Source of the DNA: Silene conica
Lineage: Eukaryota > Streptophyta > Magnoliopsida > Caryophyllales > Caryophyllaceae
Direction of reading: 5' to 3'
NCBI GenBank assembly: GCA_029255685.2
Contig: CM055312.2
Coordinates: 80,792,369-80,856,368, forward strand
Length of the DNA stretch: 64,000 nucleotides
Shown here: piece by piece, positions 34,159 to 46,434 of the stretch
Layout: every line of letters begins with the position of its first letter
Position numbering within the stretch: the first letter of the stretch is position 1
Notes under the pieces: generated by a model
Database searches by the model: none
What the model was told of the DNA's origin: nothing
Seen by the model: only the letters and a program-made list of their open reading frames with translations
Position numbers and translations under genes: made by a program

Positions 34159-36448
34159 TCAATCACTAGTTTCTGATAGTGTTTCAGAAGTATCTAAAGC
34201 TAATCTTGGAAGCAATGAGAGATTTCGGTTGGGAGGCTGTATGTTCTCGAGGCACCCTTGTAGCATATCAACCACCTGACTCATTGATGGTCGATCTGAT
34301 GGATAAGTCTGAATGCACCATAAGCTCACTAAAATCATCTTTCTTTGTACCGCCTTTTCTTCATCATTCCAACTACCTTCAAATGGAGATTCATTCTCAA
34401 CTTCAAGTCGGTCGTATATCCACTCTGGAAAACATACATCACTACTTCTTTGCTGATTAGCTGACAAGTTTTTCCGACCGCATACCATATCTAAAACCAT
34501 CATCCCGAAGCTATAGACATCTGATTTGTGAGAAACTCCACCAACAGTCCTACAAATGACTTCAGGAGCTATATAGCCTATAGTCCCTCTTGCTTCTAGC
34601 ATCGATATGGTTTTGTCTTGTATCAGACATAACCTAGCTAACCCAAAATCCGATATCTTTGGGCAGAACTCTTCATCTAGTAAAATGTTGTGAGGCTTGA
34701 TGTCAAAGTGCAAAATCCGAGCATTACAACCACGGTGCAAGTAGTCAAGCCCTCTTGCAATGCCCAACGCGATATTAAGAAGTGTTTCCCACGGTAAGGA
34801 CTGATTTCTAGGAAGGCTAGCACCGTGAAAGGTGAACTTCTCAAGAGACCCGTTTGGTAAATATTCATATATCAACGCTCTTTTGTTACCCTCAAAGCAA
34901 AATCCTAAAAGAGAAACAATATTGACATGGTTAGTTCTACTGATGCTAGCTACTTCGTTGAGGAAATCTTCCCCGTTTCCCTTGGATTGCTTCAACACCT
35001 TTACAGCCACAAGGCGGCCACTCGATAGTTTGCCTTTGTACACGATAGCATAACCACCTTCACCAAGTTTGTCTTTGAATCCATTGGTCATTTTCTTTAT
35101 ATCCACGTATGAATGCCTTGACAAAGCCAAAGAACCATAAATTTGTAAGAAGGCATCTACATTTGGGCATTTTGCTGCCTTGGACTTCCAGAAAATGCTA
35201 AATTTCTTGGCTGATCTCTGTTTTTTGAGACAGTAGAGCATAATTATCCCCACTGTTAAAAAGGCTGCACAAAATAAATTTGTATTAAAATGGTTCGGTG
35301 AATCTTTCAAGGAAATTAGTAGAGGAAATGAATGTTGAAAATAATTCTTACTTTACCTGAACCAACAACAACAACAACGGGTACTACATCACGAATTGTC
35401 GCTGTAGATTAAAGAGAAAAATAAGTATTAGCACCAGAAATGAAAAACAAAAATACAACTTTGTCCAAGCACTGTAAAGGTTCCCACCCGTAGCCAGGTA
35501 AGGGTCGCGTGTAGGTAGACAGAATACTATGATTCAACAGTAGTTTACTACCGGTACTAAGTTCTGTGTTTCTATTCCTATATTTTGTAAGTTACGAGTA
35601 GAACTCAAGTCATGTACAAGAACCTGCAATATCACCAATTCTCCATAGGCGAAAATCCTACAGGGTGAGAGGCATATACCTGACTTATGGGAAACATGTC
35701 CAGAAGTTTTGTCCTTGTAGTAGCACGCAAACTCCGAATCAAATGATGAGCCACATGTACCACCCGAATTATTACATTTGATACACTCTGATGAATACTC
35801 ATAACTCGCCTCAAATCCCTGCTTCAAGACTTGAGAAACTTCTCCCAGTTTTCCTTCATTAAAAAGATCCAACTTCTTCTTAATAACTGGGAACTCAAAT
35901 GAGCTACAAGACGCGTATTCCTTTCTAGCTGACATGTTATGCAAGTAATAAGCCTGATTTACTGCTGGAGATGCGAAACATGAAACTGAAGCATGAAGTT
36001 TATCCAGTGATATGTTTTTTGGGCAATTGTAGATCAATGTAATGTTGTCATCACTTGAGGTAAACTTGAAGAGCTTGCTAAATCTCGTGATGTTGAACGT
36101 GCAAGGGATGACTTGAGCCCCTTGCAGCTCAAGGCTAACGTTATGGTGATTATATTTCAAGCTGACAACATAGTAAGGTGGGTATTTATCTTGGTCGATT
36201 GTTAGACGAAGTTGGTCTCCTGTATCACTAGGAAGGCATTGAAGCTGCAAAGATGGATGGCCGCAATACTGTGGCCTTCCATCTCCCCAAAATGGGTACC
36301 CAATATTTGAAATGTTTTTTCCGCATGAAAAGAATGCAGATGTGCATGTGTTATAACTATCGGAAAGACCAGTCGAGGAAGTCAATACCAGAGAAATAGT
36401 GAAGATGGCAATGGAAATGGAGTGCATGGAAGAGTTAAAAGAGAACAT
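34159..36448 (-). CDS. Receptor-like kinase C, LRK10L type with non-RD kinase (3 exons)
   Basis: Exons 36448-35680, 35401-35357 and 35264-34159 join in phase to 639 residues without a stop. A short signal peptide is followed by a GUB_WAK ectodomain (FFSCGKNISNIGYPFWGDGR) and a Cys-rich WAK-associated end (SGGTCGSSFDSEFACYY). The 45-nt second exon gives DVVPVVVVVGS, the first half of the transmembrane helix; exon 3 completes it (AFLTVGIIMLYC) and carries the kinase: LGEGGYAIVYKG, VAVKVL, HFDIKPHN (non-RD), DFGLAR, GTIGYIAPEV. The kinase is very similar to gene B, while the ectodomain is much more diverged. The second ATG (36427) also fits a signal peptide. This is the most compact and intact gene of the cluster. 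Role by family: plasma-membrane receptor kinase, often defence-linked; ligand unknown. Confidence 0.88.
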
Positions 36449-38211
36449 TTGGAAAAAACAAAGTAGAAAAGTATACTAACGGTGATATGATGAGAACAAC
36501 AGCGTAGAAATTTCAGATGATTAATTGTATTGGAGCAGGAATGGTCTTGCTATGCATCTGATCTAGCCAAAGATTCAATAGTCTAAGCTTTCATACTTTT
36601 CATTTGAATATTTAGTCTTACATGCTGAAAATTGGAAGATAGTTGCAGGATTATGACACTTATTGATTATTCTTCCTCTCTGACTCTTAACAAGATAAGA
36701 TAATTTGACCATATTGGATGAAGTTAGCAAGTTTGTTCTTTGTTTCTGACATTCTACTCCATTTTTTCAGCAGTAATGAAATAAAAACTTGAACTACTTT
36801 TGGACAAAGTAAAAAAACTATGTTAGGTACCTCCGTGTAAACTAGTGAAACTGTCAGGTACTTTGTGACGACAAAATCGTATCCAAGTAATTCCAGTCAT
36901 CTGTCACTTAGGAGAAAGGCATATCAGAAGAAAAGGAGGCAGTAGGAAAAAGAAGCTGAATCTTCAAAAACCCGAGAGCTGTATTTACTTTCAACTGTTT
37001 TCACCTTCACTTCTTCCTCTCTTTTCTTTTTCAGCTTGAGTTCCTAGTGCCAATATAGGCCACCTCATTACGAATGGTTAAACTCAAGTGGTTAAAAGTT
37101 TTAAAACATGAATAGATAATTCAGGGATCTCAATTCTCAGCATATAGCTCTCAGATTGTGGGAGACATCGCCGTTGACTCCATCACAAGTGTTAGTAACA
37201 TGTTAAAAGACTACATAAAGAGTGACCCTGTTATCTTTTTCAAAATGCATCTAGTTCACTGATTAGTTCAAACTTCAAACTTCAAAGCTCAATAATCAAG
37301 CATACATAGTTATCAGTCGCCATCTTAGGGAAAAAAAACTCAAAAGACTTGTAATTTTCCTTAGTCGTCAGACAGACAAAAGTAGCTTCAGAAGTCTTAA
37401 GTGCTCATAATTGTATGTAGTTGCAGGATTAGGACAGTCGCTGACCGTTCTTCTTATGATATTATACAGTGGATAGTTTGACGAATTTGATGGTGGGTAA
37501 AACACTACTTCCTGTGTCTCGAGTCAGTAAGATTATACAAAAAATCCATACCCACTTTACCTTGCCTACTGAAAAGTGAGCACGAAATCTGAAGATGCCA
37601 CTTTCACAATCAAACACCCAATGTTTTGCAGAACAATGTTGGTGGCACGGCACATATGTTCATCGTTGAATGTTCCTTCTGAATAACATGTGTAAGCGAG
37701 CAAGGCTGTTCCTTTTGATGTAACAAATGCAGCTATGCAAGTAATCCTTGTATAGAACGACAGTCGATGATTCTTGTAGGTTTTGCAGTTTTGCTACTGA
37801 ATCGAGATTTAAGGCCTATCCGCCTGCGTATGCAAGTAGTCCGTGTCGAAGGCAGAAGAAAGAATAACTTGTCCTGTTTCTTTAGTTCATAATTTAATTA
37901 ATCCTTTATAAATTGTGCTATTTAATCCAAATTAAATTAATGCCATGTGAGGTATGAGTTTTTCCAATCCATAAATGGGTTTGTCCATTTTTGCATGCGT
38001 TACATCTCCTCCCTCCTGATTTCTTTGATCTTATTCCTTTTATTAATTTGTTCAAAAACAGACACTTATACAACTCAAGGATTCGCCATGATACGGCTAA
38101 GTGTATGTATATAAATTAATTAAGCCAGAAAAAATCAAAAATGCAAATCAAAAAACCAAATAATTACTTGAAATTCAAGATCAACACAATTAACAAAGTT
38201 ATAAATTTATA
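36449..38211. other. Intergenic between gene C and the DeSI gene
   Basis: 37160-37240 (gccgttgactccatcac, agagtgaccctgttatc) matches the upstream blocks of genes A and B. gtatgtatataaattaatt near 38103 is a possible TATA region for the DeSI gene about 100 bp downstream. No other gene seen. Confidence 0.45.
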
Positions 38212-39250
38212 ATGTTTTGTTGGAGCAACTCTTTTTGTAAGGTTTGTGGTTCAACTCCTGTTTATCTCAATGTTTACGATATTACACCAGTCCATGGCTA
38301 CGCGTATTGGATAGGCCTAGGGGCTCACCACTCTGGAGTTGAAGGTAACTACAATCAAACATATATTTCCACTTTCATTCTCAATCTCAATGTTCTTCAC
38401 TCCCGTTTATTTCCCACCTGTTAAGAAATATTTCAAGTTTGTCTCCAAACGATTCGAAATGAAAATGATCGACCTTTTTCAGTTCATGGAGTCGAGTATG
38501 CATTTGGAGCGCACGAAAACCCGACAACAGGAATTTTTAAAGTGGAGCCAAGGAAATGCAGAGGATTTACGTTCAGAAGAGCGATTTTGATAGGGTGGAC
38601 AGAGCTAGGAGAAGAAGAAGTGAACAAAATTGTGGAGGAATTAGCAAAAGAATACAAAGGAAATTCGTATCATCTTGTTACTAAGAATTGTAACCATTTC
38701 TGCAATGATGTCTGCATTAAACTTACTAGGAATCCAATCCCCAATTGGGTCAATCGTCTCTCCAAAATCGGTAAGATATATAACTAAAGCGGAAAAAATT
38801 GAATATTATTCCTTTTATTTCGGATTCATCTAATGGTAAAATCAACCCAAACATTCATACATATTTGATGCGATATGTTACTCGTTTACTATATGTGTAA
38901 TTGGGTTGATTTCACGCCATATGATCTTATAATACGGTAAGTCTTGCTTTAATTATTCACATTTACAACGGTGGTAGTCTTGTAGATAAGAATTTGTGGA
39001 TCTTATCTAATGACATTTACGTTGTGGAATTTAAAAAATGTGTACAGGGCTTCTATGCAATTGTATAATACCAAAGGTGAATGACGATAAAAACGAGAAG
39101 GCAAGAGAAGTCGGGAAAATCGAGAGTATTTCTCGAAAGAAGAAAAATGCACCATCATCGTCTACTGAATCCGCATCGCCTTCGGATGCTACAACTAGTA
39201 TTACAAATAGTCGAAGATCGAGTTCAGCATCAACCACACCTTTGTTATAG
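38212..39250 (+). CDS. PPPDE/DeSI-type deubiquitinase-like isopeptidase (3 exons)
   Basis: Exons 38212-38344, 38483-38770 and 39048-39250 join in phase to 207 residues. The PPPDE (DeSI) fold is clear: VYLNVYDITPVHGYAYWIG, then the catalytic His in HHSGVEVHGVEYAFGAHE, GIFKVEPRKC, and the catalytic Cys in NCNHFCNDV, followed by NPIPNWVNRL. Family members are thiol isopeptidases acting on SUMO or ubiquitin conjugates; plant homologues resemble the DeSI-like group. The C-terminal tail is Ser/Thr-rich and low complexity (SRKKKNAPSSSTESASPS). Length is normal for the plant family. The gene converges on the DCN1-like gene downstream. The exact substrate cannot be told from sequence. Confidence 0.92.
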
Positions 39251-39975
39251 GGCTCTTGCAACTCCTAAATATAGGAAATACAAATATTTCCAGTCTTTTT
39301 TATTTTGTTTTTAATCTTAGGATTCTATAATATTTTAGGGATTCAAGTTTTGTTTTTCTCTTATTTTGATACATCTATAATTTAGTCAATCCTAAATCTA
39401 GGAACCGGAGATTTGCTTGGCTACGACTCACTATTGCTCGGAGGCTAGTCTTATTTTCCATGTGCTAGTACTAATATAGGCATTTAATTTGTCGATATGA
39501 GAAGATGAGACATAGGATGGATTATTCACTTATTTCCGCGAAATAATTCAAAAATTATTGGATAGGCCTAGGAGCACGCCATTCTGGTGCTGGACATAAC
39601 TATAACGATACATATGTTTTTGATGTTTATTTTGAAACCCAGAGGTTAGTTCCCATCGACATCAGATGAATTCGATGCTCATGGGAATACAGTAGATGAT
39701 GACCACCATATGGATGAAAAAACAAGGGTATGTTGAATTTGACTGGAAAAAGTAGAGCTTCCATAAAATAAAATTTCACAAATTTAAGGGAAGATGAATT
39801 CTAGTACTAGACAATTCAATTTTGTTATTATTCTGTGGTCTAAAAATAGGTAACATATCACAATCCTGAAATTCCATATAGAAGTAATGTACAGCAAAAT
39901 AGGGTCAATGCACCTTTACGCAAATCCCCAGCTTCGATCATTCTAGATTCGGATGAATAAAATCAATCACGTTAT
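39251..39975. other. Intergenic between convergent genes; holds a DeSI exon copy
   Basis: The 3' ends of the DeSI and DCN1-like genes face each other here. Apart from the exon fragment at 39554-39625 I see nothing coding. Confidence 0.5.
39554..39625 (+). pseudogene. Duplicated piece of DeSI exon 1
   Basis: ttattggataggcctaggag and the next 40 bases repeat the end of DeSI exon 1 (YWIGLGARHSGAG) and the start of its intron (acatatgtt). Only about 70 bp are preserved, with no start codon and no second exon. It is a remnant of a local duplication. Confidence 0.8.
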
Positions 39976-42900
39976 TTATGTTTGCTTCGCCTTCACCCAA
40001 TCAACAAAATTGTCGAGGATTAAAGGCCACGCATGGTCCGCATCATAGTTGCTGAAGTCTGGGAAACTTATCTGAAATAGGGCGGGCATATATGTCAGAA
40101 GATAAATTTGCTAGTCCCTCCTAAATTTAACAGAAACTATGTTTAGTGAAAATGCAAAATAAAACTCAGATCCACAACAGAAACCATCTCCTCTCGCTTA
40201 TGCTCAGTCAGACTAAGGAGGAATTGTTGTCATTCATACCTCATTGCAGAAACGGTAAAAACCCAACCACTGGTCCATGTTCATGACCTTGTAATCAGTC
40301 TGCGCCTGAAACACATACAAAATTGCCCATGAAGAAAACATGAATATAAGTGACGGAAGAAGATACTGTATGAACTTTCTAATAACTGAAGATAATATAG
40401 CATTTGGGAGGATTGAGAAAGAGTCAAAACAGATGACAGATTTCTAATAACTGAAGATAATATACGGAGTATAATGTTTTCCTTTCTTTTTATTTTCCAC
40501 CTTTGTATTTCTTCTCATTATTTTGCCAATAATTGGTGATTTTAAATTATTTTACATGTTAACACCAGATATCAATTTGAGATTAAGGCTCACTATTTTA
40601 AATTATAGTAACATTTCCAGTTTTCAAAATAATTTCTACAATGCTACTGTAGTTAAAAATCGCACAAGGTAAATCATCCTACTCATTCACATTACTTGGT
40701 TGCTACAAAATATATTTGACTGACATGTACAAAATCAGAGAACTTTCAACTACTTACATTTAAGATGGCTAAAAGAAAAACTACTTACATTTAAGTATTC
40801 AATGAAGTAATCGACTTGCGCTCGAAATTGTGAGCCCAGAACAAGATCCAACAACTGGCAGATGCTTTCAATATCTATACTCTTCTGTTTCTCCTCTGAC
40901 AACATAAAAGGAAAAGCAAAAGTATATATGGTAGAAACACATAATATTTCATTTGAACAAATGAAGGGTTCACACTTCACAGACAACAAAGCCAGTATAC
41001 CTGCCAGACAGTAACGAAATGCATACTGATAAAAGTCCATGAAATTTGTAGTCCTTCTAGCCTATAAAAAAAAAAAGGTTAAATGAGTACAGACACCTAA
41101 CCTGACTACCGGAATTCCTTTTTAACCAAAAAAGACAATTAAAAAAACATGCCTCGTTCTCAAGCCCGGGGAGTGCCTTCTTCAACTTTGTTATAGTGTC
41201 AGCACGCAGAGCTTTCAGGCCTTTCCGCCATTCTTCCTGCACCGCTTTCATTGATCAGCCGTACGTATTACTGGTATATAAAGCACCGGGCTAGATGTGC
41301 ATGACAAGTACAATAGAGCATTTAGAAATTGAAAAACATGCTAAATTTAAGGGTTGTAATAGCACATATACAATACAGACAATAGAGGCACACAAATTGT
41401 ATGATCACTTAAATTTAACTTACAAAGCTATGACCAGTTTGATTATGCAGATTGCAGGCGCAACAACAAAATCTTAAGAATACATAATACATCAACCCAT
41501 TAAGACTAGCATATAGCACCATATACGATGTCCCGATCATCGAAATCTAACAACCTGGTAAGACTACCACAATTTCAGTTTAAAGAAAGAAGAAGAACCT
41601 AATAATTGAAAAATATGGATCTTTTCTTCACTTTACACATACAAGGATCTTCAAACATAAATAAGAGAAGTTGTAAGAAAATAGCATGAACCTCCTCAAG
41701 AGGGAAGAAACCAGAGGATTCATCAATCAACCTGATGTGGGAGAAGAGGGGGTAGAAGAAAGAGGTTGGCAATTGCCCAACCAAGAGAAGGCGTAGCAGA
41801 AGGGATTTTGAACTTCAGCTTCGACATGCCATGTTACTCTTACTTGGGTACGAGTGTCCAGTACAAGTACATATCCAAGAGTTGAATACAGGTACATATA
41901 CAAGTGTTGGACTTTGTAGACTAAAATTTTCAGACACAAGGACCACATCCTTAAAATGAGGATAATGATGCAGAAACACAACCTCAATGCAAAATAAAAT
42001 TCTGAACTTGAAATTTCTTTAGAACTTTTTCAAGTACAATGGAAAGAAGGTTGACAAAGAAGACTTAAAATCATTAAATGTAACAACTACTAAATGCACT
42101 ATGGACTCTCTTCCCCTACTTATGTGGTGTGAACCTCACTAGCTTAGCTCTCCTAGAGAAGTGTCGGACTAATAAGTGGGGGGTAAGGAATCCATACCCA
42201 TATCCTTGTTTGTGTTACGACACGGTAAAGTCCTAATCTGAAGTCTTGAATTAACATAGTTAACATGAATGACATATCAATTAGAAGACATGTTCGTAAG
42301 ACAACTACTTAGCTTACCAAAGTGAAGTAACCCTGTTTCTCGGCTTGCATTTTCCTGTCAGAAATAAATACCAAACCTCACAAGAGCTTTCAAGAAACAA
42401 GAAGAAGAGAGGTAATTGTGGAAGTAATGCTTACCAAGCAAGAATCAGTATTCTGACATCTGTATGATCGATTTCCATGTCTGAGCATAGTGCCTCTATA
42501 CCCTCTGGACTGTTTGCAAACCAAAAAAAATAACACATTGATATGATTACAACACGAAAAAGAAGTATTCTCACAACAAAACTAACAAGCAAAGAACTTG
42601 AAACAGATACAAATTATTTTTTAACTGCGAAAAACTCAATCAAGATACTTTCATAGCAACTGTTACAAAATCAATGCAGAAGACTATTGGAAGCAGAGTG
42701 TGAACATGAACAGCAAACAATATACTTTGAAAGTGGGTGCACATGATGTTTACTTTTAAGATGCTTTTGAACATTTCATACACTTTAATATCGCGCCATT
42801 TCTCATACGAAAACAGTACATGAGAAAATGTGCCTACGTAGTTTGTGCATCAGAGAACATACCAGGTGATAGAGGAAAATAGAGAAGGAAGATACAAAGT

Positions 42901-43990
42901 TCAATCATGCAGTCACAATGAGGTCAATTCATCAAGAAAGCCATGAACAGTAATACATTCTCCATCCGCTGGCAACAATGCAAGTGTCTTGAAAGCATTT
43001 TGAAAAAAACCAAAGACACTTTGACTTGAACTTTATAATGTAATTCATACAGCGAGCCATAATAACATGGAGACAATTACATTTCTTTCCTTAGTAGTGT
43101 CTTTAATTATTATGATTCCCCTTCACAATAATTGCATTTTTTTCTAATAAGTCGAAACCATAGGGGAAGTTTTTACCCCTATTACACCCTTATGGTGGAA
43201 CCCTTCCCCGGACCCTCGCCTTGCGTGGATGCCATCGTGCACCAGGCTACCCCAAGTCGAAATCATAAGGCATAAGTACAGATTTCACATTGCAAGACAC
43301 TATACATCCACATTTCAGTAAAACATTGAAGAAATTACTGTATAAAGCTAAATGTTTTACAAGCAAAAGCAATAACAATGCTTCCCTAGGGAAGAAGGCT
43401 TGAGTGGGCCAAAACTTTGTACTCATAGTCAACTTATAAATTACATAACTTTTTGTATACCCTTCATCACTGACAGGCAGCCTGTACTCTCCATTAACAG
43501 GCACATGTTGCTTGTCATAGGCTACGAGCTATAAACCTACCACAAACATCACTACTTATATTATGTACCAAGGCAGGGTAAGATACACCACAAGACTCTC
43601 ATCACTCTGGTGCTCATGTTCGATGTTTCTAGAAAATGTTTCTAGCATGATATCTCAGCCAAGCATCCACAATCCAGCAAATATTAGACACTCATTTAAC
43701 AGCAAATCGTTTATAGCATGAATCAAAATGAAAGAGTCATGGCTCTTCTTCAAAACATCTTTAAACTCATAAATAACACTAAAACAAATTGAGAGGAAAC
43801 ATACTCAATCATACACGACGATTCGTTGGCATAATTATAAAAGAACTGATCAATCCTCTCTGACTCCTTGGAACTGGCTTTGCGTGAAGCTGTATACAAT
43901 AGGCGCGAAAATCATTTTAAAAGTACTGGATAGTTCAAATATAAGTTCATTAGTGGCAAATGTTTGGTAATTGCTTCTTAGGGTAACTGG

Positions 43991-44022
<32 letters not shown>

Positions 44023-44783
44023 TCTCTATACCACTTTTAAAAACGTATAGCTTACATTAATTAATTCAAAAATTCCTAGTTAAATGACAATAATGAGTCA
44101 GTCACTAAATAGCAATGTAAAGGCTAACAGTTTAGCGTGGTTCAGTGCATCACAAAAGGCCTTCCACAGCCTCGTAACAGAATCACCATTGATACCGTCT
44201 GTGGTGATCATAGTGATTTATTCAATAAAAATGGCTGCCATTTAATCAGCTTTGACGGTTTGATCATTTGGTATCGTAGTCTCACCCCTGGAGTTGCACA
44301 ATAGTCGGGGTAAATTCGTTTCTCATTCAGTGAGTAACGTCAAGACGGGACGACATCTTGGTATCGTACTCCCACCCCTGTGATGACTTATTCCCAACAG
44401 CGTTCCACAGCCTCGTAAAGAATCAGCATTGATACCATCTGTGGTGATCATAGTGATTTATTCAAGGAACTAATTTCATTCAACCTATCTACAGAGTATT
44501 ATATCTATTGATGACAGATTCTGCTACATAAAAAACAAGATTTCGACTGCGAGAACACATTTTCATACATAATTACAGAAAAGATCAAATCTTTTTTCCA
44601 AATAAACTAATGAGTAACATAATGTTCAACATAGAAGAATAAACAGATTATGAAAAGTAATTTTTAAAATGGGGCGGAAAGGTGAGTAAAAGAAAGGTAG
44701 GAATGGGAAGAGGTAAAGTTACCAGAGGGATTAACAGCGGTAGAATTTAAAAGGACAGTCTTTTTAGATGAAGCTCGAGGCAT
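39976..44783 (-). CDS. DCN1-like protein (defective in cullin neddylation), 9 exons
   Basis: Exons (minus): 44783-44723, 43889-43805, 42509-42435, 42354-42318, 41236-41153, 41061-41001, 40895-40789, 40305-40240 and 40071-39976. They join in phase to 223 residues. After a short basic N-terminus (MPRASSKKTVLLN) the potentiating-neddylation (DUF298) domain runs through: GIEALCSDMEIDHTDVRI, WRKGLKALRADTITKLK, IDIESICQLLDLVLGSQFRA, MNMDQWLGFYRFCNE, FPDFSNYDADHAWPLILDNF. There is no UBA domain, as in the short plant DCN1-like group. DCN1 proteins act as co-E3 scaffolds that help load NEDD8/RUB onto cullins. Intron 5 starts with GC (gag|gcatgt), an uncommon but known donor. Introns hold a SINE, a poly-A run and other repeats. 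Confidence 0.92.
43165..43253 (-). mobile_element. Au-like SINE fragment in a DCN1-like gene intron
   Basis: The minus strand starts GGGGTAGCCTGGTGCACGAT, then catccacgcaaggcgag and ggtccggggaagggttcca, the tRNA-derived head (A box, then B-box region) of the plant Au SINE family. Imperfect direct repeats aagtcgaaaccatagg (43149-43164) and aagtcgaaatcataagg (43254-43270) flank it as a target duplication. Only about 89 bp of the body remain. Confidence 0.75.
43988..44021. repeat. Poly-A tract in a DCN1-like gene intron
   Basis: A run of over 30 A in intron 1; on the gene strand it is poly-T. Confidence 0.9.
44161..44465. repeat. Direct repeat pair, 64 bp, in DCN1-like gene intron 1
   Basis: 44161-44224 and 44402-44465 share ccacagcctcgtaa, gataccrtctgtggtgatca and tagtgatttattcaa, 241 bp apart. 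The DNA between them has two related ggtatcgta/cacccctg phrases. Confidence 0.75.
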
Positions 44784-45003
44784 CCTTTGAAGGAGTTATA
44801 ATGGAGATAGTTACAGAAAAAGAGAGAGAAACCCGTATGGTGAATGTATAAACCCTTGTTCAAAAGTTGAAGACGGGAAGAGCAGACAACAGAAGAAGAT
44901 CAAGAGAGAAACAATAACGACGGACCCAATTACGATTCGTATATATACCTGGCCAAATTGCACCTGTCCCTTTTTTTCTTTTTTTTTTTTTTTTTTTTTA
45001 AAT

Positions 45004-45170
45004 AGTAAGTCTTGCTCGTGACAGGTCACCATTTGTGACGGATATTTTATGAGATAAAATAGATATAAAATGAGTTAGTGGAGAAAGGGGACCACATAAA
45101 TAGTGTCGGAGGGAGAGAAAAAGTGGGTAATTTGTGAGAAGAAACGGTATCCGTCACAAGCTTGCGATCT
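45004..45170. mobile_element. MITE copy 2 of the 27663 family
   Basis: Same order as 27663-27840: agtaagtcttgctcgtgac, ggagaaaggggaccacat, tccgtcacaagcttgcga. Confidence 0.6.
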
Positions 45171-45391
45171 TGTGTTTTTAAAGCTACTTCGTATAATTTT
45201 AATTTCACAAATTCTCATTTCAAACCGTCATTATCCGTCTTATGCGTAACTAATCTGTTTTTCTCAAGACGGAGTACCCGTCGTAAGCTTGCAACGGGCC
45301 AAATACGTACCATATAAGCGTAATACGGTATGTTTCTAGAATACGATTAATGCAATTGGGTGTGATGTGGTAATTAATGTGATTAGACTTA

Positions 45392-45613
45392 GGTCCCGTT
45401 CTTTCTGGCTTAATTTCAGCTCCTTTCAATTTTGGTTGGTTATATTCCATTAAGTTTTATTTACGTTCAATCAATTTTTTCAATTAATCCCTTCACAAAA
45501 ATAACTTTTAATTCAACTAAATTCATTGCACCTCAATTTCACTCAATTTAGTTCAATTAAACTCTACTCCAATTTATTCAATTCAGCTCGTTTCAGCCGA
45601 AAAGAACAAGGCC
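45392..45613. mobile_element. Tourist-like MITE, 222 bp
   Basis: The ends GGTCCCGTTCTTTCTGGC and GCCGAAAAGAACAAGGCC are inverted repeats, flanked by TTA on both sides (45389-45391, 45614-45616). The interior is made of ttcaattt/aattgaa-like phrases. Confidence 0.75.
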
Positions 45614-45639
45614 TTATTGGGTTAAAAATATTAAAACCT

Positions 45640-46434
45640 CCACCCTTCCCCAATACCTAAACCGTCACATATGACTCATTACTCACCCACTTGCCCATAA
45701 ACCCTAGCAGACATCACTCATGCAGTTGCCCTTCTACTCTCTAAAAAATCAAATTGCTTTCTCTATAAAAGTTGAAACCAAAGACGAAGCTAGGCCTGGG
45801 TTGAGCGGGTCATTGCCCAGGCTAACATTTTAACATCAAATAACAAGTAAATAGTCTAAGGTTCAATAAAACTTATGTGAGATAGTGGTATTTGATAAAA
45901 TAGCAAGTACATACCTTGGAAGGACATAAGGTGTTTAAGTAACATATGTGACATTTTATGATTTATTTTTGAGTTTTGACTTTTTAACAATTTGATTCAG
46001 TATTAAAAGTATGATTTTATCCTCATTTTAATTTATCATAAAAGCATTTTTAAGAGATTTATTATTGTTTATACTTATAATTTTATTCATTACTTAAACT
46101 AGTATCAAGAATGGTTTATAAATATCGAGTAAATTTGTTAGGAAAAAAGCAATACATAACTCAATAATTAAATAAGTATATTTTATATTCTCTTAAAAAT
46201 CCTATTAAATATAAAAAAAAACAGACATATTTGTGTGCCGTAACAACAAAATAAAAATCGGTTCAGGTACAAATTTTGTCCTAGCTTAGTCCTGGTTGAA
46301 ACCTTCTCCCTAAAACTCCAAATCTTCCTCTACCAAAACATCTTAACCCAAAACAAATTAAACGAATATGGTAACAAAGCAAAGTAGACGTGCGCCAGTG
46401 AAAATAAATGTTTCCTCGAAAAATGTTGATGAAG
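45640..46434 (+). other. Orphan promoter and first exon of an unknown gene
   Basis: taaaccctagcag near 45700 is a telo-box-like motif and ctctataaaag at 45760-45770 a good TATA box. After a 515-bp insertion in the leader, ATG at 46366 opens MVTKQSRRAPVKINVSSKNV and the frame runs to a donor-like gatgaag|gtatgg at 46434. No further exons were found before 48.8 kb. I do not recognise the peptide. It may be the surviving 5' end of a gene broken by insertions, or an intact gene with distant exons. Confidence 0.35.
45780..46294. mobile_element. 515-bp non-autonomous element with 9-bp target duplication
   Basis: Flanked by gttgaaacc at 45771-45779 and 46295-46303, a 9-bp duplication as for Mutator-type insertions. 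The ends share a short inverted motif (GACGAAGCTAGG at left; GACTAAGCTAGG in the complement of the right). No coding capacity. It splits the TATA box from the first ATG of the orphan exon. Confidence 0.6.
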
